In this document: piece after piece, positions 44,134 to 55,411 of the stretch
How the letters are laid out: each line of letters begins with the position of its first letter
Position numbering within the stretch: the first letter of the stretch is position 1
DNA from: Solimonas marina
GTDB taxonomy: Bacteria > Pseudomonadota > Gammaproteobacteria > Nevskiales > Nevskiaceae
Length of the DNA stretch: 64,000 bases
Direction of reading: 5' to 3'
Assembly (NCBI RefSeq): GCF_012241385.1
Contig: NZ_JAAVXB010000016.1
Location: 22,373-86,372, forward strand
The notes under the pieces: generated by a model
The model's database searches: none
What the model saw: only the letters and a program-made list of their open reading frames with translations
Told to the model about the DNA's origin: nothing
Made by a program: the position numbers and the translations under genes

Positions 44134-45463
44134 GCGCTTCGTGCAGCGGCCGGCGGATGAAGTAGATCGACAGCAGCAGCGCCGGCAGCGTCAGCGACGC
44201 CGTGTAGAGGAAGAACAGCGGGTAGCCGACGTGGTCGACGACGGCGCCCGAGAAGCCGGCGATGAGCTTGCCGAGCAGCGGGAACAGTGAGCCGAACAGC
44301 GCGTACTGCGTCGCCGTGTAGGCAATGTTGGTGAGGCTCGACAGATAGGCGACGAACGCGGTGCCGGCGATGCCGATGCCGACGTTGTCGACGCTGATCG
44401 CGATGCCCAGCTGCGCGATGCCCGGATCGTGCAGACGCGCTAGCCACGAGAAGAACAGATTGCCGCAGGCGATCACCAGCACACCGACGAACAGTGTGCG
44501 CGCGATGCCCTGCCAGGCGACCAGCGCGCCGGCCACAGCGACGCCGACCATGGTCATGATGATGCCGAACACCTTCGACATCGCCGCGATCTGTTCGAGC
44601 GTGTAGCCCATGTCCAGATAGAACGGATTGGCCATCACGCCCATCGCATATTCGTGCATGCGGTAGACGGCGATGAACAACAGGATCAACGCTGCGCGGC
44701 GAAAGCCATTGCGCGCGAAGAAGTCGACGACCGGGCCGGCCACGGCACCGACGAAATTGGCGATGAAATGCCGCGCCGGTTTCGGCCAGTGCGGGTGCGT
44801 GTCGAGGAAGGTCTGTACGCGCGCTTCCTGCGGCGGTCGCTCGGTCGCATGGTCGGGTTCGCGCGTGATCAGCACGGTGAGGATGCCGACACAGCCCAGC
44901 GCCGCCATGCACAGATATGAGGCCACCCAGCCGTGCTCGGCGGCGACGAACAGCGCACCGGCGCCGGCGGCGATCAGCGCGACGCGGTAGCCGAGCTGAT
45001 AGGCGGCGGCCAGCGCGCCCTGCTTCTCGGTCGGCGCGGCCTCGATGCGGAACGCGTCGAGCGCGATGTCCTGCGTCGCCGATGAAAACGCCACCAGTAC
45101 GGCGAGCAGTGCGGTGCGCGCCAGATCGGCGCCGGGATCGTTGAACGCCATCAGCGCCAGGCCGCTGGCGATCCCCAACTGTGCCAGTAGCATCCAGCTG
45201 CGGCGGCGGCCCAGCCAATGGGTCAGCAGCGGCAGCGGTACGCGATCGACGACCGGTGCCCAGAAGATCTTCAGCGAGTAGGTCATGCCGACCCAGCTGA
45301 AGTAGCCGATCGTCGTGCGTGACACGCCGGCCTGCGTCAGCCACGCCGACAGCGTCGAGAACACCAGCAGGAACGGCAGGCCGGCCGAGAAGCCGAGGAA
45401 CAGCATCGTGCGGACGCGCGGATCGGCGTAGACGCGCAGCGCCGCGACCCAGCGCGGCGTCAC
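44105..45463 (-). CDS. ampG: AmpG-like MFS transporter
   Basis: 452 aa from a GTG that overlaps the xth stop (GTGA). About 12-14 hydrophobic segments; the family core is FSAGLPFLLVFSTLSAWL, VGMTYSLKIFWAPVVDR, and QDIALDAFRIE. AmpG imports anhydromuropeptides during cell-wall recycling and influences AmpC induction. An unspecified related MFS permease cannot be excluded. Confidence 0.87.
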   Translation of the reverse strand: MTPRWVAALRVYADPRVRTMLFLGFSAGLPFLLVFSTLSAWLTQAGVSRTTIGYFSWVGMTYSLKIFWAPVVDRVPLPLLTHWLGRRRSWMLLAQLGIASGLALMAFNDPGADLARTALLAVLVAFSSATQDIALDAFRIEAAPTEKQGALAAAYQLGYRVALIAAGAGALFVAAEHGWVASYLCMAALGCVGILTVLITREPDHATERPPQEARVQTFLDTHPHWPKPARHFIANFVGAVAGPVVDFFARNGFRRAALILLFIAVYRMHEYAMGVMANPFYLDMGYTLEQIAAMSKVFGIIMTMVGVAVAGALVAWQGIARTLFVGVLVIACGNLFFSWLARLHDPGIAQLGIAISVDNVGIGIAGTAFVAYLSSLTNIAYTATQYALFGSLFPLLGKLIAGFSGAVVDHVGYPLFFLYTASLTLPALLLSIYFIRRPLHEALTDTPPASR

Positions 45464-46248
45464 AGCTGGTAATCCATCGTCAGTGGCGCATGGTCGGAGA
45501 AGCGCGTGTCCTTCCAGACGGCGGCGCGCTGGACCGCTTTGCCCAGGTTCGGCGTGATGATCTGGTAGTCGATGCGCCACCCGACGTTGTTTGCCCAGGC
45601 CTGGCCGCGGTTGCTCCACCAGGTGTAGGCCTCACCCTCGGTGTCGGGGTGCAGGTGGCGGTAGGCGTCGACCCAGCCCGGTGCTGCCGGTTCAACGCCC
45701 AGCAACTGGTCCATCCAGGCGCGCTCGTGCGGCAGAAAGCCGGAGTTCTTCTGATTGCTGCGCCAATTCTTCAGGTCGATGTTGCGGTGCGCGATGTTCC
45801 AGTCACCGACCACGATGTACTGGCGGTCCGACGCGAGCCAGTCGCGCATCACCGGCAGGAAGAATTCGAGGAAGCGGTCCTTGCTCGCCTGCCGCTCAGG
45901 GCCGGCCGAACCGGATGGTACGTACAGCGAAACCACCGACAGCTTGCCGTAGCGCAGTTCGATGTAGCGGCCCTCGTCGTCGAACTCGGCAGCGCCGAGC
46001 TTGTCGAGCACCGCATCCGGTTTCTGACGGGCGAAGATGCCGACGCCCGAATAGCCCTTCTTCTGCGCACAGCTGAAGTGGGCATGCCAGCCCTTCGGCG
46101 CAAAGGTTTCGTCGGCTTCGATATCGGTCAGCTGGGCTTTCAGCTCTTGCAGGCACAGGAAATCCGCTTTTTGTTGCGGCAACCAGTCGAACAGGCCCTT
46201 GCGGGCGGCGGAGCGGATGCCATTGGCGTTGAGCGAGATGACGCGCAA
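45460..46248 (-). CDS. xth: Exodeoxyribonuclease III
   Basis: 262 aa. All EEP nuclease landmarks: the LNANGIR start, LCLQELK with the metal-binding Glu, GDWNIAHRNID, WWSNR and the final SDHAPL catalytic Asp-His. It removes 3' blocks and acts at AP sites. It overlaps ampG by 4 nt and is divergent from pyrE. Confidence 0.96.
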   Translation of the reverse strand: MRVISLNANGIRSAARKGLFDWLPQQKADFLCLQELKAQLTDIEADETFAPKGWHAHFSCAQKKGYSGVGIFARQKPDAVLDKLGAAEFDDEGRYIELRYGKLSVVSLYVPSGSAGPERQASKDRFLEFFLPVMRDWLASDRQYIVVGDWNIAHRNIDLKNWRSNQKNSGFLPHERAWMDQLLGVEPAAPGWVDAYRHLHPDTEGEAYTWWSNRGQAWANNVGWRIDYQIITPNLGKAVQRAAVWKDTRFSDHAPLTMDYQL

Positions 46249-46346
46249 GGGAGGAAGTCCTGTGGTGAGCGCCGCGATGCGGCCGGTCAGGGTGGGCGAG
46301 GGCTTATCATAACGGCCCGAATTTGCCGCTGACGCCCGATTCCGCC

Positions 46347-46997
46347 ATGTCCCTGTCCGCCTACCAGACCGAATTCCTCCAGCTCGCGCTCGCCAACGAC
46401 GTGCTCAAGTTCGGCCAGTTCACGCTCAAGTCCGGGCGTCAGTCGCCGTACTTCTTCAACCTCGGCAAGATTTCGTCGGGCGCGTCGATGCTGACGTTGA
46501 GCCGCGCCTACGCGCAGGCACTGGCGGCGTCGGGCATCGAATACGACATGCTGTTCGGACCGGCCTACAAGGGCATTCCGCTGGTGACGGCGATCGCCTG
46601 CGCGCTCGCCGAAGGCGGCCGCGACGTGCCGTATGCGTACAACCGCAAGGAAGCCAAGGATCACGGCGAGGGCGGCACCCTGGTCGGCGCGCCGCCGAAG
46701 GGCCGTGTCGTCATCGTCGACGACGTGCTGACCGCCGGCACCGCGCTGCGTCAGGCCGTGCAACTGATCCGTGATGCGGGCGCCGAACCGGTGGCGGCGG
46801 TGATCGCGCTCGATCGTCAGGAAAAAGGCCCCTCCGGTCTGTCGGCGGTCCAGGAGATGGAGCGCGATGCGAATATTCGCGTCGTGCCGCTGGTGACGGT
46901 GCAGACGATGCTGGCCTATCTCTCCGGAGGGGCGGCGGATGATGCGACGCTGGCTGCGATTCGTGCCTATCAGGCGCAGTACGGGGTCAGCGCGTAA
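46347..46997 (+). CDS. pyrE: Orotate phosphoribosyltransferase
   Basis: 216 aa. The PRPP-binding loop VVIVDDVLTAGTALR and the FGPAYKGIPL, YNRKEAKDHGEGG loop are diagnostic. It makes OMP in pyrimidine synthesis. It is separated by 99 nt from the divergent xth. Confidence 0.97.
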   Translation: MSLSAYQTEFLQLALANDVLKFGQFTLKSGRQSPYFFNLGKISSGASMLTLSRAYAQALAASGIEYDMLFGPAYKGIPLVTAIACALAEGGRDVPYAYNRKEAKDHGEGGTLVGAPPKGRVVIVDDVLTAGTALRQAVQLIRDAGAEPVAAVIALDRQEKGPSGLSAVQEMERDANIRVVPLVTVQTMLAYLSGGAADDATLAAIRAYQAQYGVSA

Positions 46998-47016
46998 GCC
47001 GCGCAGGAGCAAGCTG

Positions 47017-47670
47017 ATGGTGATGCGGTTTCCGGTCTACGCTGCGGCGGGTGCGGCCTTGTCGCTGCTGGCGATGGCGGCGCAGGCGGCGCCATCGTCG
47101 AGCGGCAAGCGCTTCACCTGCTGGACCGACAATCAAGGACACCGCGCTTGCGGCGATGCAGTGCCGCCGCAGTACGCGCAAAAGCAGCGCGAGGTCTACG
47201 ACGACCAGGGCCGTGTGCGTGAGGTCAAGCCGCGCGAGAAGACCGCGGATGAAGTCGCCGCCGAGGAGAAGGCGGCGCACGATGCAGCTGCCAAGGCAGT
47301 GCGTGAGCAGAAACAGCGCGACTACGACCACTTCCTGCTCAGCACCTACGACAGCGCCGCCGACATCGAACGTGCCCGCGACGAGCGCGTGGCGATGATC
47401 GAGGGTCGGCGTGCGCTGACCGAGAAGACGGTCGCCGACAATCAGAAGGCCATCGAACAGCAGCAATCACGCATCGACGTCGTCAAACGCGGCGGCCACA
47501 CGCCGGGCAAGGCGCTGACCGACAAACTCGCCGATCTGCAGGCGTCGCTGGTCGACAACCAGAAGGCGCTGCAGAACTTCGTCAGCGAGAAGCAGCAGGT
47601 CACCGACAAATACAACGCCGATCTGGCGCGCTACCGGGAGCTGCACGGCAGCGCGGCAGGCGCCGAGTAG
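47017..47670 (+). CDS. DUF4124-like exported coiled-coil protein
   Basis: 217 aa with an AGGAG site and a signal peptide (VYAAAGAALSLLAMAAQA). A DUF4124-like head (KRFTCWTDNQGHRACGDAVP) precedes a long coiled coil. The envelope role is unknown. It follows pyrE by 19 nt. Confidence 0.75.
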   Translation: MVMRFPVYAAAGAALSLLAMAAQAAPSSSGKRFTCWTDNQGHRACGDAVPPQYAQKQREVYDDQGRVREVKPREKTADEVAAEEKAAHDAAAKAVREQKQRDYDHFLLSTYDSAADIERARDERVAMIEGRRALTEKTVADNQKAIEQQQSRIDVVKRGGHTPGKALTDKLADLQASLVDNQKALQNFVSEKQQVTDKYNADLARYRELHGSAAGAE

Positions 47671-47686
47671 CGCGGCGTCGCCGGCG

Positions 47687-48559
47687 TCAGCGGTTGGCGC
47701 GTCGCGCCGCGACCTTCGCCAAAGCGCCCCAGTCGAGATCGCCGTCGCCCTGCGCGACCGCATCGAGGAAGCCGTCGCGCAGCACGCTGGCGAAGGGCAT
47801 CGGCACGTTACTCGCGTCACCGGCTTCTAACGCCAGACGCACATCCTTGAGGCCGAGGCGCAGCGCAAACCCGGCAGGCGCATAGCGCTGCTCGGCGATC
47901 AGCTTGCCGTAGCCCTGATAGACCGGCGCGGCGAACAAGGTGCTGGTCAGAATCTCGAGAAACTGCGCCGGCTCGACGCCATGAGCGTCGGCCAGCGTCG
48001 AGGCTTCGGCCATCGCCTCGATCGCCGCGGCAATCATGAAATTGCCGCCGATCTTCACTGCGTTGGCGCGTGTCGGTTCGTCGCCGACCCGCCAGGTTTT
48101 CTGGCCGATCACGTCGAGCAGCGGTTGCACGGTGTCGAGCGTCGCGGTCGCGCCGGCGGCGATGATGTTGAGCTTGCCGGCGGCGGCGACGTCGACGCGA
48201 CCGAACACCGGCGCGGCGACATAGCCCTGTCCCAGCGACGCGTGCAGCGCCGCCAGTTCCGCGGCAAAGCGCACCGACACGGTGGCGAGGTTGATGTGGA
48301 TCAGCCCGGCCTTGGCACTGCGCAGCGGTTCGCCGTCGAGCAGCACGCTGCGCAGCGCCAAATCGTCGGCGAGGATCGAGAACAACACGTCGTTCTGCAG
48401 GACGTCGATGACGCCGGCGGCGCGTTCGGCGCCGAGCGCGACCAGCTCGTCGACCGGACCGGGCGAGCGGTTCCAGACCTGGACGCGATGTCCGGCGCGC
48501 AGCAGGTTGGCGGCAATGCCGCGGCCCATGCCGCCGAGGCCGATGAATCCGATATTCAT
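47687..48559 (-). CDS. NAD(P)-dependent beta-hydroxyacid dehydrogenase
   Basis: 290 aa. The Rossmann start NIGFIGLGGMGRGIA and the family motif AAPVFGRVDVA with the conserved catalytic Lys in the RANAVKIGGNFM helix identify 3-hydroxyisobutyrate dehydrogenase-type enzymes. The substrate could be tartronate semialdehyde or glyoxylate; not determinable. Confidence 0.9.
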   Translation of the reverse strand: MNIGFIGLGGMGRGIAANLLRAGHRVQVWNRSPGPVDELVALGAERAAGVIDVLQNDVLFSILADDLALRSVLLDGEPLRSAKAGLIHINLATVSVRFAAELAALHASLGQGYVAAPVFGRVDVAAAGKLNIIAAGATATLDTVQPLLDVIGQKTWRVGDEPTRANAVKIGGNFMIAAAIEAMAEASTLADAHGVEPAQFLEILTSTLFAAPVYQGYGKLIAEQRYAPAGFALRLGLKDVRLALEAGDASNVPMPFASVLRDGFLDAVAQGDGDLDWGALAKVAARRANR

Positions 48560-48647
48560 GGAGGTCTCCTGAGGAGCGGGGATGCCATGGACACGCGCCG
48601 TGCGATGCGGGGCGCGTCAAGGCGTCCGCATCGCCCGCCGCCGCGGC

Positions 48648-49990
<1,343 letters not shown>

Positions 49991-50039
49991 GCGATGACCG
50001 GCGGCCGGGTTGCCGGCCGCATCGAGGACGGAAATGGAA

Positions 50040-51260
50040 TCAGGCGCGGGCGCCGTAGCGTTCGGCGATCAGCGCGCCGAGATCGCGCGCGATGGCGGCT
50101 TTCGACGCCTGTGGCAGCTCACGCTCGCCGCCGGCCCAGAACACGCTCAGCGCGTTGTCGTCGCGGTCGAAGGCGCGACCGCGGCCGACCCAGTTGGCCG
50201 CGATCATGTCGAGCTTCTTGCGTTCGAGTTTGCCGCGCGCGTGTTCGGCGAGCTTTTCGGTTTCGGCCGCGAAGCCGACCACGAACAGGTCGGGGTAGCG
50301 CTCGCGCACGGCGGCGATGACGTCCGGATTGCGGCTCAGCGCCAGCGACATCGCGGCGTCGTTCTTCTTGATCTTCTCGTCGGCCGGCGCGTCGACGCGG
50401 TAGTCGGCGACCGCGGCGGCACCGATGAAGATTTGCGCGTCGGCCGCCAGTTGCAGCGAGTGTTCGAGCAGATCTGCGGCGGTTTCGACGTCGACGCGGG
50501 CGACGCCGGCCGGCGTCGGCAGGTTGGTCGGGCCGCTGATCAGCGTCACCCGCGCGCCGAGGGCCTGCAGCGATGCGGCCAGCGCATAGCCCATCTTGCC
50601 GGACGAGCGATTGCTGATGTAACGCACCGGGTCGATAGGCTCGCGCGTCGGCCCGGCGGTCAAGACTGCGTGCAGGCCGCGCAGCGGGCCGTCGGCGAAG
50701 CGCTGTGCCACGGCTTCGCGAATCTGCAGCGGCTCCCACATGCGGCCATCGCCGACTTCGCCGCAGGCCTGCGAGCCGGCGCCGGGGCCGAGCAGCTGGA
50801 TGCCGCGTGCCGCCAGCGTCGCGGCATTGGCCTGCGTCGCCGGGTGGGCCCACATCAGGCGGTTCATCGCCGGCGCGACGGCGATCGGTTTGTCGGTGGC
50901 CAGGCACAGCGTGCTCAGCAGATCGTCGGCCAGACCGTGCGCTAGTTTGGCCATTACGTCGGCCGACGCCGGCGCGATCAGGATCAGATCCGGCCAGCGC
51001 GCCAGTTCGATATGCCCCATTGCCGCCTCGGCCTTGGGGTCGAGCAGCGAGGTGTGGACCTCGCGGCCGGACAGCGCCTGGAAGGTCAGCGGCGTGACGA
51101 ATTCCTGGGCGCCGGCGGTCATCACGACCTGGACTTCGGCGCCGGCCTCCTTGAGGCGACGCACCAGATCGGCGGCCTTGTACGCGGCGATGCCGCCGCT
51201 GACGCCGAGCAAAATGCGGCGATTTGTGAGATTGGGCACAGACGGCAGGGCTGCATTCAT
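50040..51260 (-). CDS. coaBC: Bifunctional CoaBC (PPC synthetase/decarboxylase)
   Basis: 406 aa. N-terminal flavoprotein decarboxylase: [13 protein letters not shown], the catalytic His in [13 protein letters not shown] region, PAMNRLMW and the conserved Cys in [14 protein letters not shown]-terminal synthetase: [24 protein letters not shown] and the ADYR motif, then [11 protein letters not shown]. Two steps of coenzyme A synthesis. Confidence 0.97.
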   Translation of the reverse strand: MNAALPSVPNLTNRRILLGVSGGIAAYKAADLVRRLKEAGAEVQVVMTAGAQEFVTPLTFQALSGREVHTSLLDPKAEAAMGHIELARWPDLILIAPASADVMAKLAHGLADDLLSTLCLATDKPIAVAPAMNRLMWAHPATQANAATLAARGIQLLGPGAGSQACGEVGDGRMWEPLQIREAVAQRFADGPLRGLHAVLTAGPTREPIDPVRYISNRSSGKMGYALAASLQALGARVTLISGPTNLPTPAGVARVDVETAADLLEHSLQLAADAQIFIGAAAVADYRVDAPADEKIKKNDAAMSLALSRNPDVIAAVRERYPDLFVVGFAAETEKLAEHARGKLERKKLDMIAANWVGRGRAFDRDDNALSVFWAGGERELPQASKAAIARDLGALIAERYGARA

Positions 51261-51313
51261 CGCAACATTCTAGTCCCGCGACACGGAAGTTTCGCGCCGT
51301 GGGACGAGCGAGC

Positions 51314-52006
51314 ATGAACGGAGAGTGCGTGGTGTCGATCCGTCAATGGCCGGCCGCCGAGCGGCCACGTGAAAAACTGCTGGCGCAGGGCGCGGGTGCC
51401 CTGAGCGACGCCGAACTGCTGGCGATCTTTCTGCGCACCGGCGTCGCCGGCAAAAGTGCGGTGGCGCTGGCGCGTGACTTGATCACCGATTTCGGCGGTC
51501 TGCGCGCGATGTTGCGCGCTGATCTGGCCGGCTTCTCGGCGGCGCGTGGACTGGGGCCCGCCAAGTACGCGCAACTGCAGGCGGTGCTCGAACTGGCGCG
51601 CCGCCACCTGGCCGAAGAACTGCAGCGTGGCGATGCGCTATCCGATCCGTTGGCCGCCGAGCGCTTCCTGCGCGCGCGGCTGCGCGATCTCGACCACGAA
51701 GTATTTGCCGCGCTGTTCCTCGATGCCCAACATCGCGTGCTGGCCTTCGAGGTGCTCGCGCACGGCACGATCGACGGCGCCGCCGTGTATCCGCGCGAAG
51801 TGGTCAAGGCAGCGCTGCGGCATCACGCCGCGGCGCTGATCTTCGCGCACAACCATCCGAGCGGAGTCGTCGAACCGAGTGCGGCCGATCGGGCGCTGAC
51901 CGAACGCTTGCGGCAGGCGCTGGCGACCATCGACGTGCGCGTCCTCGATCACCTGGTGATCGGCGAGGGGGTTCCGGCCAGTTTTGCCGCGCGTGGTTGG
52001 TTATGA
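51314..52006 (+). CDS. radC: RadC-family JAMM protein
   Basis: 230 aa. It has an N-terminal HhH part ([20 protein letters not shown]) and a C-terminal JAB/MPN domain with the zinc motif [11 protein letters not shown] and D. The family is called DNA-repair RadC but the true role is unclear. It is divergent from coaBC (54 nt) and overlaps the TetR gene tail by 6 nt. Confidence 0.93.
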   Translation: MNGECVVSIRQWPAAERPREKLLAQGAGALSDAELLAIFLRTGVAGKSAVALARDLITDFGGLRAMLRADLAGFSAARGLGPAKYAQLQAVLELARRHLAEELQRGDALSDPLAAERFLRARLRDLDHEVFAALFLDAQHRVLAFEVLAHGTIDGAAVYPREVVKAALRHHAAALIFAHNHPSGVVEPSAADRALTERLRQALATIDVRVLDHLVIGEGVPASFAARGWL

Positions 52007-52576
52007 GCGCTGGCGTTGCGGGCTGGCCGGCGCGTCTGCGGTGCCGACGTGTTCGAGGAAATGCCAAAGCGCTTCGCGTAGCGCCGGCTGTTTGGCGCGG
52101 GCGCGGTGCTCTCTGTTGGCGACTTCGTTGAGCATGCCCACGTAAAGGTGTGCCGCAGAGAAGGTGTCGGTGCGACCGATCGCTTCGAACTCGGAGCCGA
52201 GCACCAGCGCGTAGCTGTGATTTTGCTGCTGCAAGCCGCGCTCGATCTGCGGATGGCGGCGTGCGGCGACCAGCCAGTCGCGGACATGCATATGCTCGTG
52301 GCAGTACGCCAGATAACTCTCGGATGCCAGACGGATGCGCAGCAGGCCCAGCGGCGCGCCGTCGGTGACCTTGATGACGCGGCTGCGGATTTCGCCAAGG
52401 AAATGCTGTTGCAGCGCCGACAGATAGCTCAAGACGTCCGGGAATTCAGCGCAGAACACATTCGGGAGGACGCCGCCGAGTTCGCAGAGGCGGGCAATCG
52501 ACAGCTCCTCGTAGCGCAGCTGAGTGGCCAGCGCCTCCGCATGGTCGAACAGCTGCTGGCGCAGGCGCGCGTTCAC
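52001..52576 (-). CDS. TetR-like regulator (second of a tandem pair)
   Basis: 191 aa from a GTG overlapping the previous stop (GTGA). The N-terminal helices ([31 protein letters not shown]) follow the TetR HTH pattern but with an unusual recognition helix. The C-terminus is an all-helical ligand domain. Confidence 0.65.
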   Translation of the reverse strand: MNARLRQQLFDHAEALATQLRYEELSIARLCELGGVLPNVFCAEFPDVLSYLSALQQHFLGEIRSRVIKVTDGAPLGLLRIRLASESYLAYCHEHMHVRDWLVAARRHPQIERGLQQQNHSYALVLGSEFEAIGRTDTFSAAHLYVGMLNEVANREHRARAKQPALREALWHFLEHVGTADAPASPQRQRS

Positions 52577-53109
52577 GGGGGGGCGTCGAAGTAACGGTAA
52601 AGGCTGTCGCGCAGCTCCGGCAGGCGCCGGCCGGCCGCAGCTTCGGCCGCGGCGATGCCTTCGATGGCCGACGCGCAAAGCTGTGCCGTGGCGGCCGGCT
52701 GCGACCAGTTCAGGCCCTGCAGCTCGATCTCGAGCATCAGGGTCAGGCCGTGCTGATGCCGGCGGTAGTCGGCAATCGCCCGCGGATGGCTGCGGAGTTG
52801 CAGTGCCAGTGCCTGCAAGCCCGGTCGCTCGAACAGCGCATGCAGGTAACCGTCGACCGCCAGTTTGAGGCGCGAGCGGCCGGCCGGCATGTTGGCGGTC
52901 AGGCGCAGCGCGCGGTCGCGGGCCTCGCCATACAATTGGCCGAGCAGCTCGTAGAGCAGTTCGTCGAAACCGCCGTAGGTCTGATGGATGGCGCGTGGCG
53001 GCAGCGCCGCCGCCTGGGCGACGGCATCGGCCGAGACGCGCGCGCCGCCGATGTCGACCAGGCGCCTGGCCGCCGATGTCAGTCGAACCCTGATCTGTTC
53101 CTGCTGCAT
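52573..53109 (-). CDS. TetR-like regulator (first of a tandem pair)
   Basis: 178 aa. ATG at 53109. [34 protein letters not shown]. It sits directly below a perfect palindrome (53126-53142) 17 nt before the start, so autoregulation is likely. The two genes overlap by 4 nt and may form a heterodimer. Confidence 0.75.
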   Translation of the reverse strand: MQQEQIRVRLTSAARRLVDIGGARVSADAVAQAAALPPRAIHQTYGGFDELLYELLGQLYGEARDRALRLTANMPAGRSRLKLAVDGYLHALFERPGLQALALQLRSHPRAIADYRRHQHGLTLMLEIELQGLNWSQPAATAQLCASAIEGIAAAEAAAGRRLPELRDSLYRYFDAPP

Positions 53110-53125
53110 ATGCCGAGTATTCCCT

Positions 53126-53142
53126 ATCGGAAATATTCCGAT
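53126..53142. promoter_or_regulatory. 17-bp palindromic operator candidate
   Basis: ATCGGAA-ATA-TTCCGAT, perfect, immediately ahead of the TetR pair; the size suits a TetR-dimer site. Confidence 0.6.
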
Positions 53143-53280
53143 CCGGTACTGGGTCACGAAAACGCCCTTAAATGGGGGTGTCGTCATGACCCCTTGCCCT
53201 TGGCGGGACGTGCTGGCACAATTGCGCCCCTTTCGCGGCCCCCTGCGGGTCGTGCTGCCTTTTTTTCCAGGGTTTGTGTC

Positions 53281-53517
53281 ATGTCGAAAGTCTGTCAGGT
53301 CACCGGTAAGCGGCCGATCACCGGCAACACGGTTTCGCACGCCAACAACAGGCGCCGCCGCCGCTTTGAGCCGAATCTGCACAAGCATCGTTTCTGGTTC
53401 GAATCCGAGAAGCGTTTCGTGTCGCTGCGCGTTTCCGCGCAGGGCATGCGCATCATCGACAAGAAAGGCGTCGATGTGATTGTCGCCGAGCTGCGTGCTC
53501 GCGGCGAAAAGGTCTAA
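53281..53517 (+). CDS. rpmB: 50S ribosomal protein L28
   Basis: 78 aa: [28 protein letters not shown], and [15 protein letters not shown] are standard for L28. It is followed after 17 nt by rpmG as in most proteobacteria. Confidence 0.98.
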   Translation: MSKVCQVTGKRPITGNTVSHANNRRRRRFEPNLHKHRFWFESEKRFVSLRVSAQGMRIIDKKGVDVIVAELRARGEKV

Positions 53518-53534
53518 GGCCCAGGAGCTAAACG

Positions 53535-53708
53535 ATGGCTGGCAAGAAGAAAGACGTCGAAAAGATTCGCCTGGTGTCGACTGCCGACACGGGTTATTTC
53601 TACACGACCACGAAGAACCGCAAGAACACCCCGGATAAGTTCGAGTTCAAGAAGTACGATCCGGTGGCGCGCAAGCACGTGGCGTTCAAGGAAGCGAAGA
53701 TCAAGTAA
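53535..53708 (+). CDS. rpmG: 50S ribosomal protein L33
   Basis: 57 aa: [35 protein letters not shown]. No CxxC zinc pairs, so it is the zinc-free form. A ribosome site lies in CCAGGAGCTAA. Confidence 0.98.
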   Translation: MAGKKKDVEKIRLVSTADTGYFYTTTKNRKNTPDKFEFKKYDPVARKHVAFKEAKIK

Positions 53709-53730
53709 TCGCCGCTTTTCGAGCGCAAGA

Positions 53731-53758
53731 ATGCCGCCTTTGAGGCGGCATTTTTTTG
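53731..53758 (+). terminator. Terminator of rpmB-rpmG
   Basis: AATGCCGCC/GGCGGCATT stem with TTTTTTT after it. Confidence 0.9.
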
Positions 53759-53779
53759 CTTGGGAAATGGCGGTTACGA

Positions 53780-53806
53780 AAAAGGCCGGGCGATGCCCGG
53801 CCTTTT
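53780..53806 (-). terminator. Terminator of the small secreted gene
   Basis: AAAAGGCCGGGC with its complement around a GAT loop; A and T tracts allow termination on either strand. Confidence 0.8.
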
Positions 53807-53825
53807 GTCGTCACGCCCTCATGCC

Positions 53826-54143
53826 TTAATGGTGATGGCGGTCGTAATCGGCGCGATAGCTGCGACCGTGGTCATATCCGCGCCGGCCGTCGTAGTGGTT
53901 GTCGCGATAGACGACGCGCCCACCGCGGTAGTACGGGCCATAGCTGTAAACCACGGGCGCCGGGCTGTAATACACGACCGGTGGCGGTGGTGGCGGTGGA
54001 GCATAGTAGACCGGTGCCGGTGCGACATAGACCGGAGCCGGTACGCCGAGGCCGATACTCAGCGAGACATTCGAGTGTGCCAGCGCCGGTAGCGGGGCGA
54101 CCGCGACGAGTGCCAGACCAGCAACTGCAATCAGCTTTTTCAT
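53826..54143 (-). CDS. Small secreted Pro/Tyr/His-rich protein
   Basis: 105 aa. Signal peptide (LIAVAGLALVAVAPLPALA), then a PAPVYYAPPPPPPP-rich low-complexity part and a His/Arg/Asp tail (DHGRSYRADYDRHHH) that could bind metal. Common as an envelope-stress or unknown protein in this group. Confidence 0.75.
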   Translation of the reverse strand: MKKLIAVAGLALVAVAPLPALAHSNVSLSIGLGVPAPVYVAPAPVYYAPPPPPPPVVYYSPAPVVYSYGPYYRGGRVVYRDNHYDGRRGYDHGRSYRADYDRHHH

Positions 54144-54348
54144 CGTTCAGACCTCCTGGAACGATTTCCACATTAGGTCGCGGCGATGAATCCACTCTGA
54201 ACCGAACGTTGCGAATCTGATGGCAAGCACATTTGTCCGTGACAGTCTGTCGTTGCAAGTGTTATTTATCGCCGCGGCGTGCCGGGGGAAGCGCCGGACC
54301 CTCTGCACTAACGCGAGCCTAGGCCGCCACAACGATTTCGGAGAGACG

Positions 54349-55179
54349 ATGTACAAGTGGATCCTTCCGGCGCTTCCCGTGATGTTCGGGTTGGCGACTG
54401 CACCTGCCCATGCTGAAGGCCGCGGCACGACGGTCCTGCACGTCGGCCTACTCAACGGCACCACATTGGACAGCAGTACCCCGCTGCACACCGACCTCAA
54501 GCCCGGTCTCGGTGCGCTGATCGGCATTCCCGAGAGTTTCGATTCGCCGGGCACCTCGGCAACCGTCAGCAATACAACGACGCTGCAAGTCGCGATGTCG
54601 TATTTCGTCACCGATCATCTGGCGATCAAATCCGAAGGCGGTATTCCGCCGAAGTTCTATTTGCGCGGCAAGGGTGTGGTGCAGCCCAGCGCCGCCTTGA
54701 GTTCGCTCAGTGTCGATCTGGGCAGCAAGGAGAACAACCCGATCGCCAGCTCTCGGCAGTGGAGCCCGGCGCTGCTGCTGCAGTACTACTTCGGCAAGCC
54801 GACCGCGCGCTGGCGGCCGATCGTCGGCGTCGGCGTCACATATACGTTCTTCACGCAGGTGACGCTGAACCAGGACTTCAAGAACGATCTGAAGGACACC
54901 TTCGGCCGCAGTCTGGCGCTGGCGAACCTGAACTTCCCGATCGACGACACCAAGGTCAAGGCCAAGTCGTCGCCGGACTGGGCGCCGATCGCCAACGTCG
55001 GCCTGAACTACGCGTACGACCAGCACTGGGGCGTCGCGCTGTCGGTGTCTTACGTCGATCTGAAGACCACGTCGTCGATCAATATCTATAGCGCCGACGG
55101 CACGCGGCTGTCGCACAGCACGACCAAGATCGACATCGATCCGCTGGCAACAGCCCTGCTGGTTTCCTATTCGTTCTGA
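54349..55179 (+). CDS. ompW: OmpW-family outer-membrane protein
   Basis: 276 aa. Signal (ILPALPVMFGLATAPAHA), then eight-stranded barrel with VGVTYTFFTQVTL, LNYAYDQHWGVALSVSYVDLKT and a terminal Phe (LLVSYSF). OmpW/AlkL proteins pass small hydrophobic compounds; AlkL imports alkanes, so this barrel may matter for the alkane pathway though it is 42 kb away. Confidence 0.9.
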   Translation: MYKWILPALPVMFGLATAPAHAEGRGTTVLHVGLLNGTTLDSSTPLHTDLKPGLGALIGIPESFDSPGTSATVSNTTTLQVAMSYFVTDHLAIKSEGGIPPKFYLRGKGVVQPSAALSSLSVDLGSKENNPIASSRQWSPALLLQYYFGKPTARWRPIVGVGVTYTFFTQVTLNQDFKNDLKDTFGRSLALANLNFPIDDTKVKAKSSPDWAPIANVGLNYAYDQHWGVALSVSYVDLKTTSSINIYSADGTRLSHSTTKIDIDPLATALLVSYSF

Positions 55180-55183
55180 AGCC

Positions 55184-55390
55184 GTGGACGACGAACGCCT
55201 GATCAACCTGGAGACACGGCTCGCCTATCAGGAGGCGACGCTGCAGGATCTCAACGACGTGATTGCCCAGCAGTCCAAGCGCATCGGCGAATTGGAGAAT
55301 CTTTGCCGGCAGCTGGCCGAGCGCGTCGCGCGTATCGGCCAGGACGTGCACAAAGGCTCTGCGGAAGACGAGGTTCCGCCGCACTACTGA
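55184..55390 (+). CDS. slyX: SlyX family protein
   Basis: 68 aa from a GTG, 5 nt after ompW. A short coiled coil: LETRLAYQEATLQDLNDVIA, ending in the typical PPHY. Confidence 0.9.
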   Translation: MDDERLINLETRLAYQEATLQDLNDVIAQQSKRIGELENLCRQLAERVARIGQDVHKGSAEDEVPPHY

Positions 55391-55411
55391 ACGGTAAGGT
55401 CGTCGACGCCT

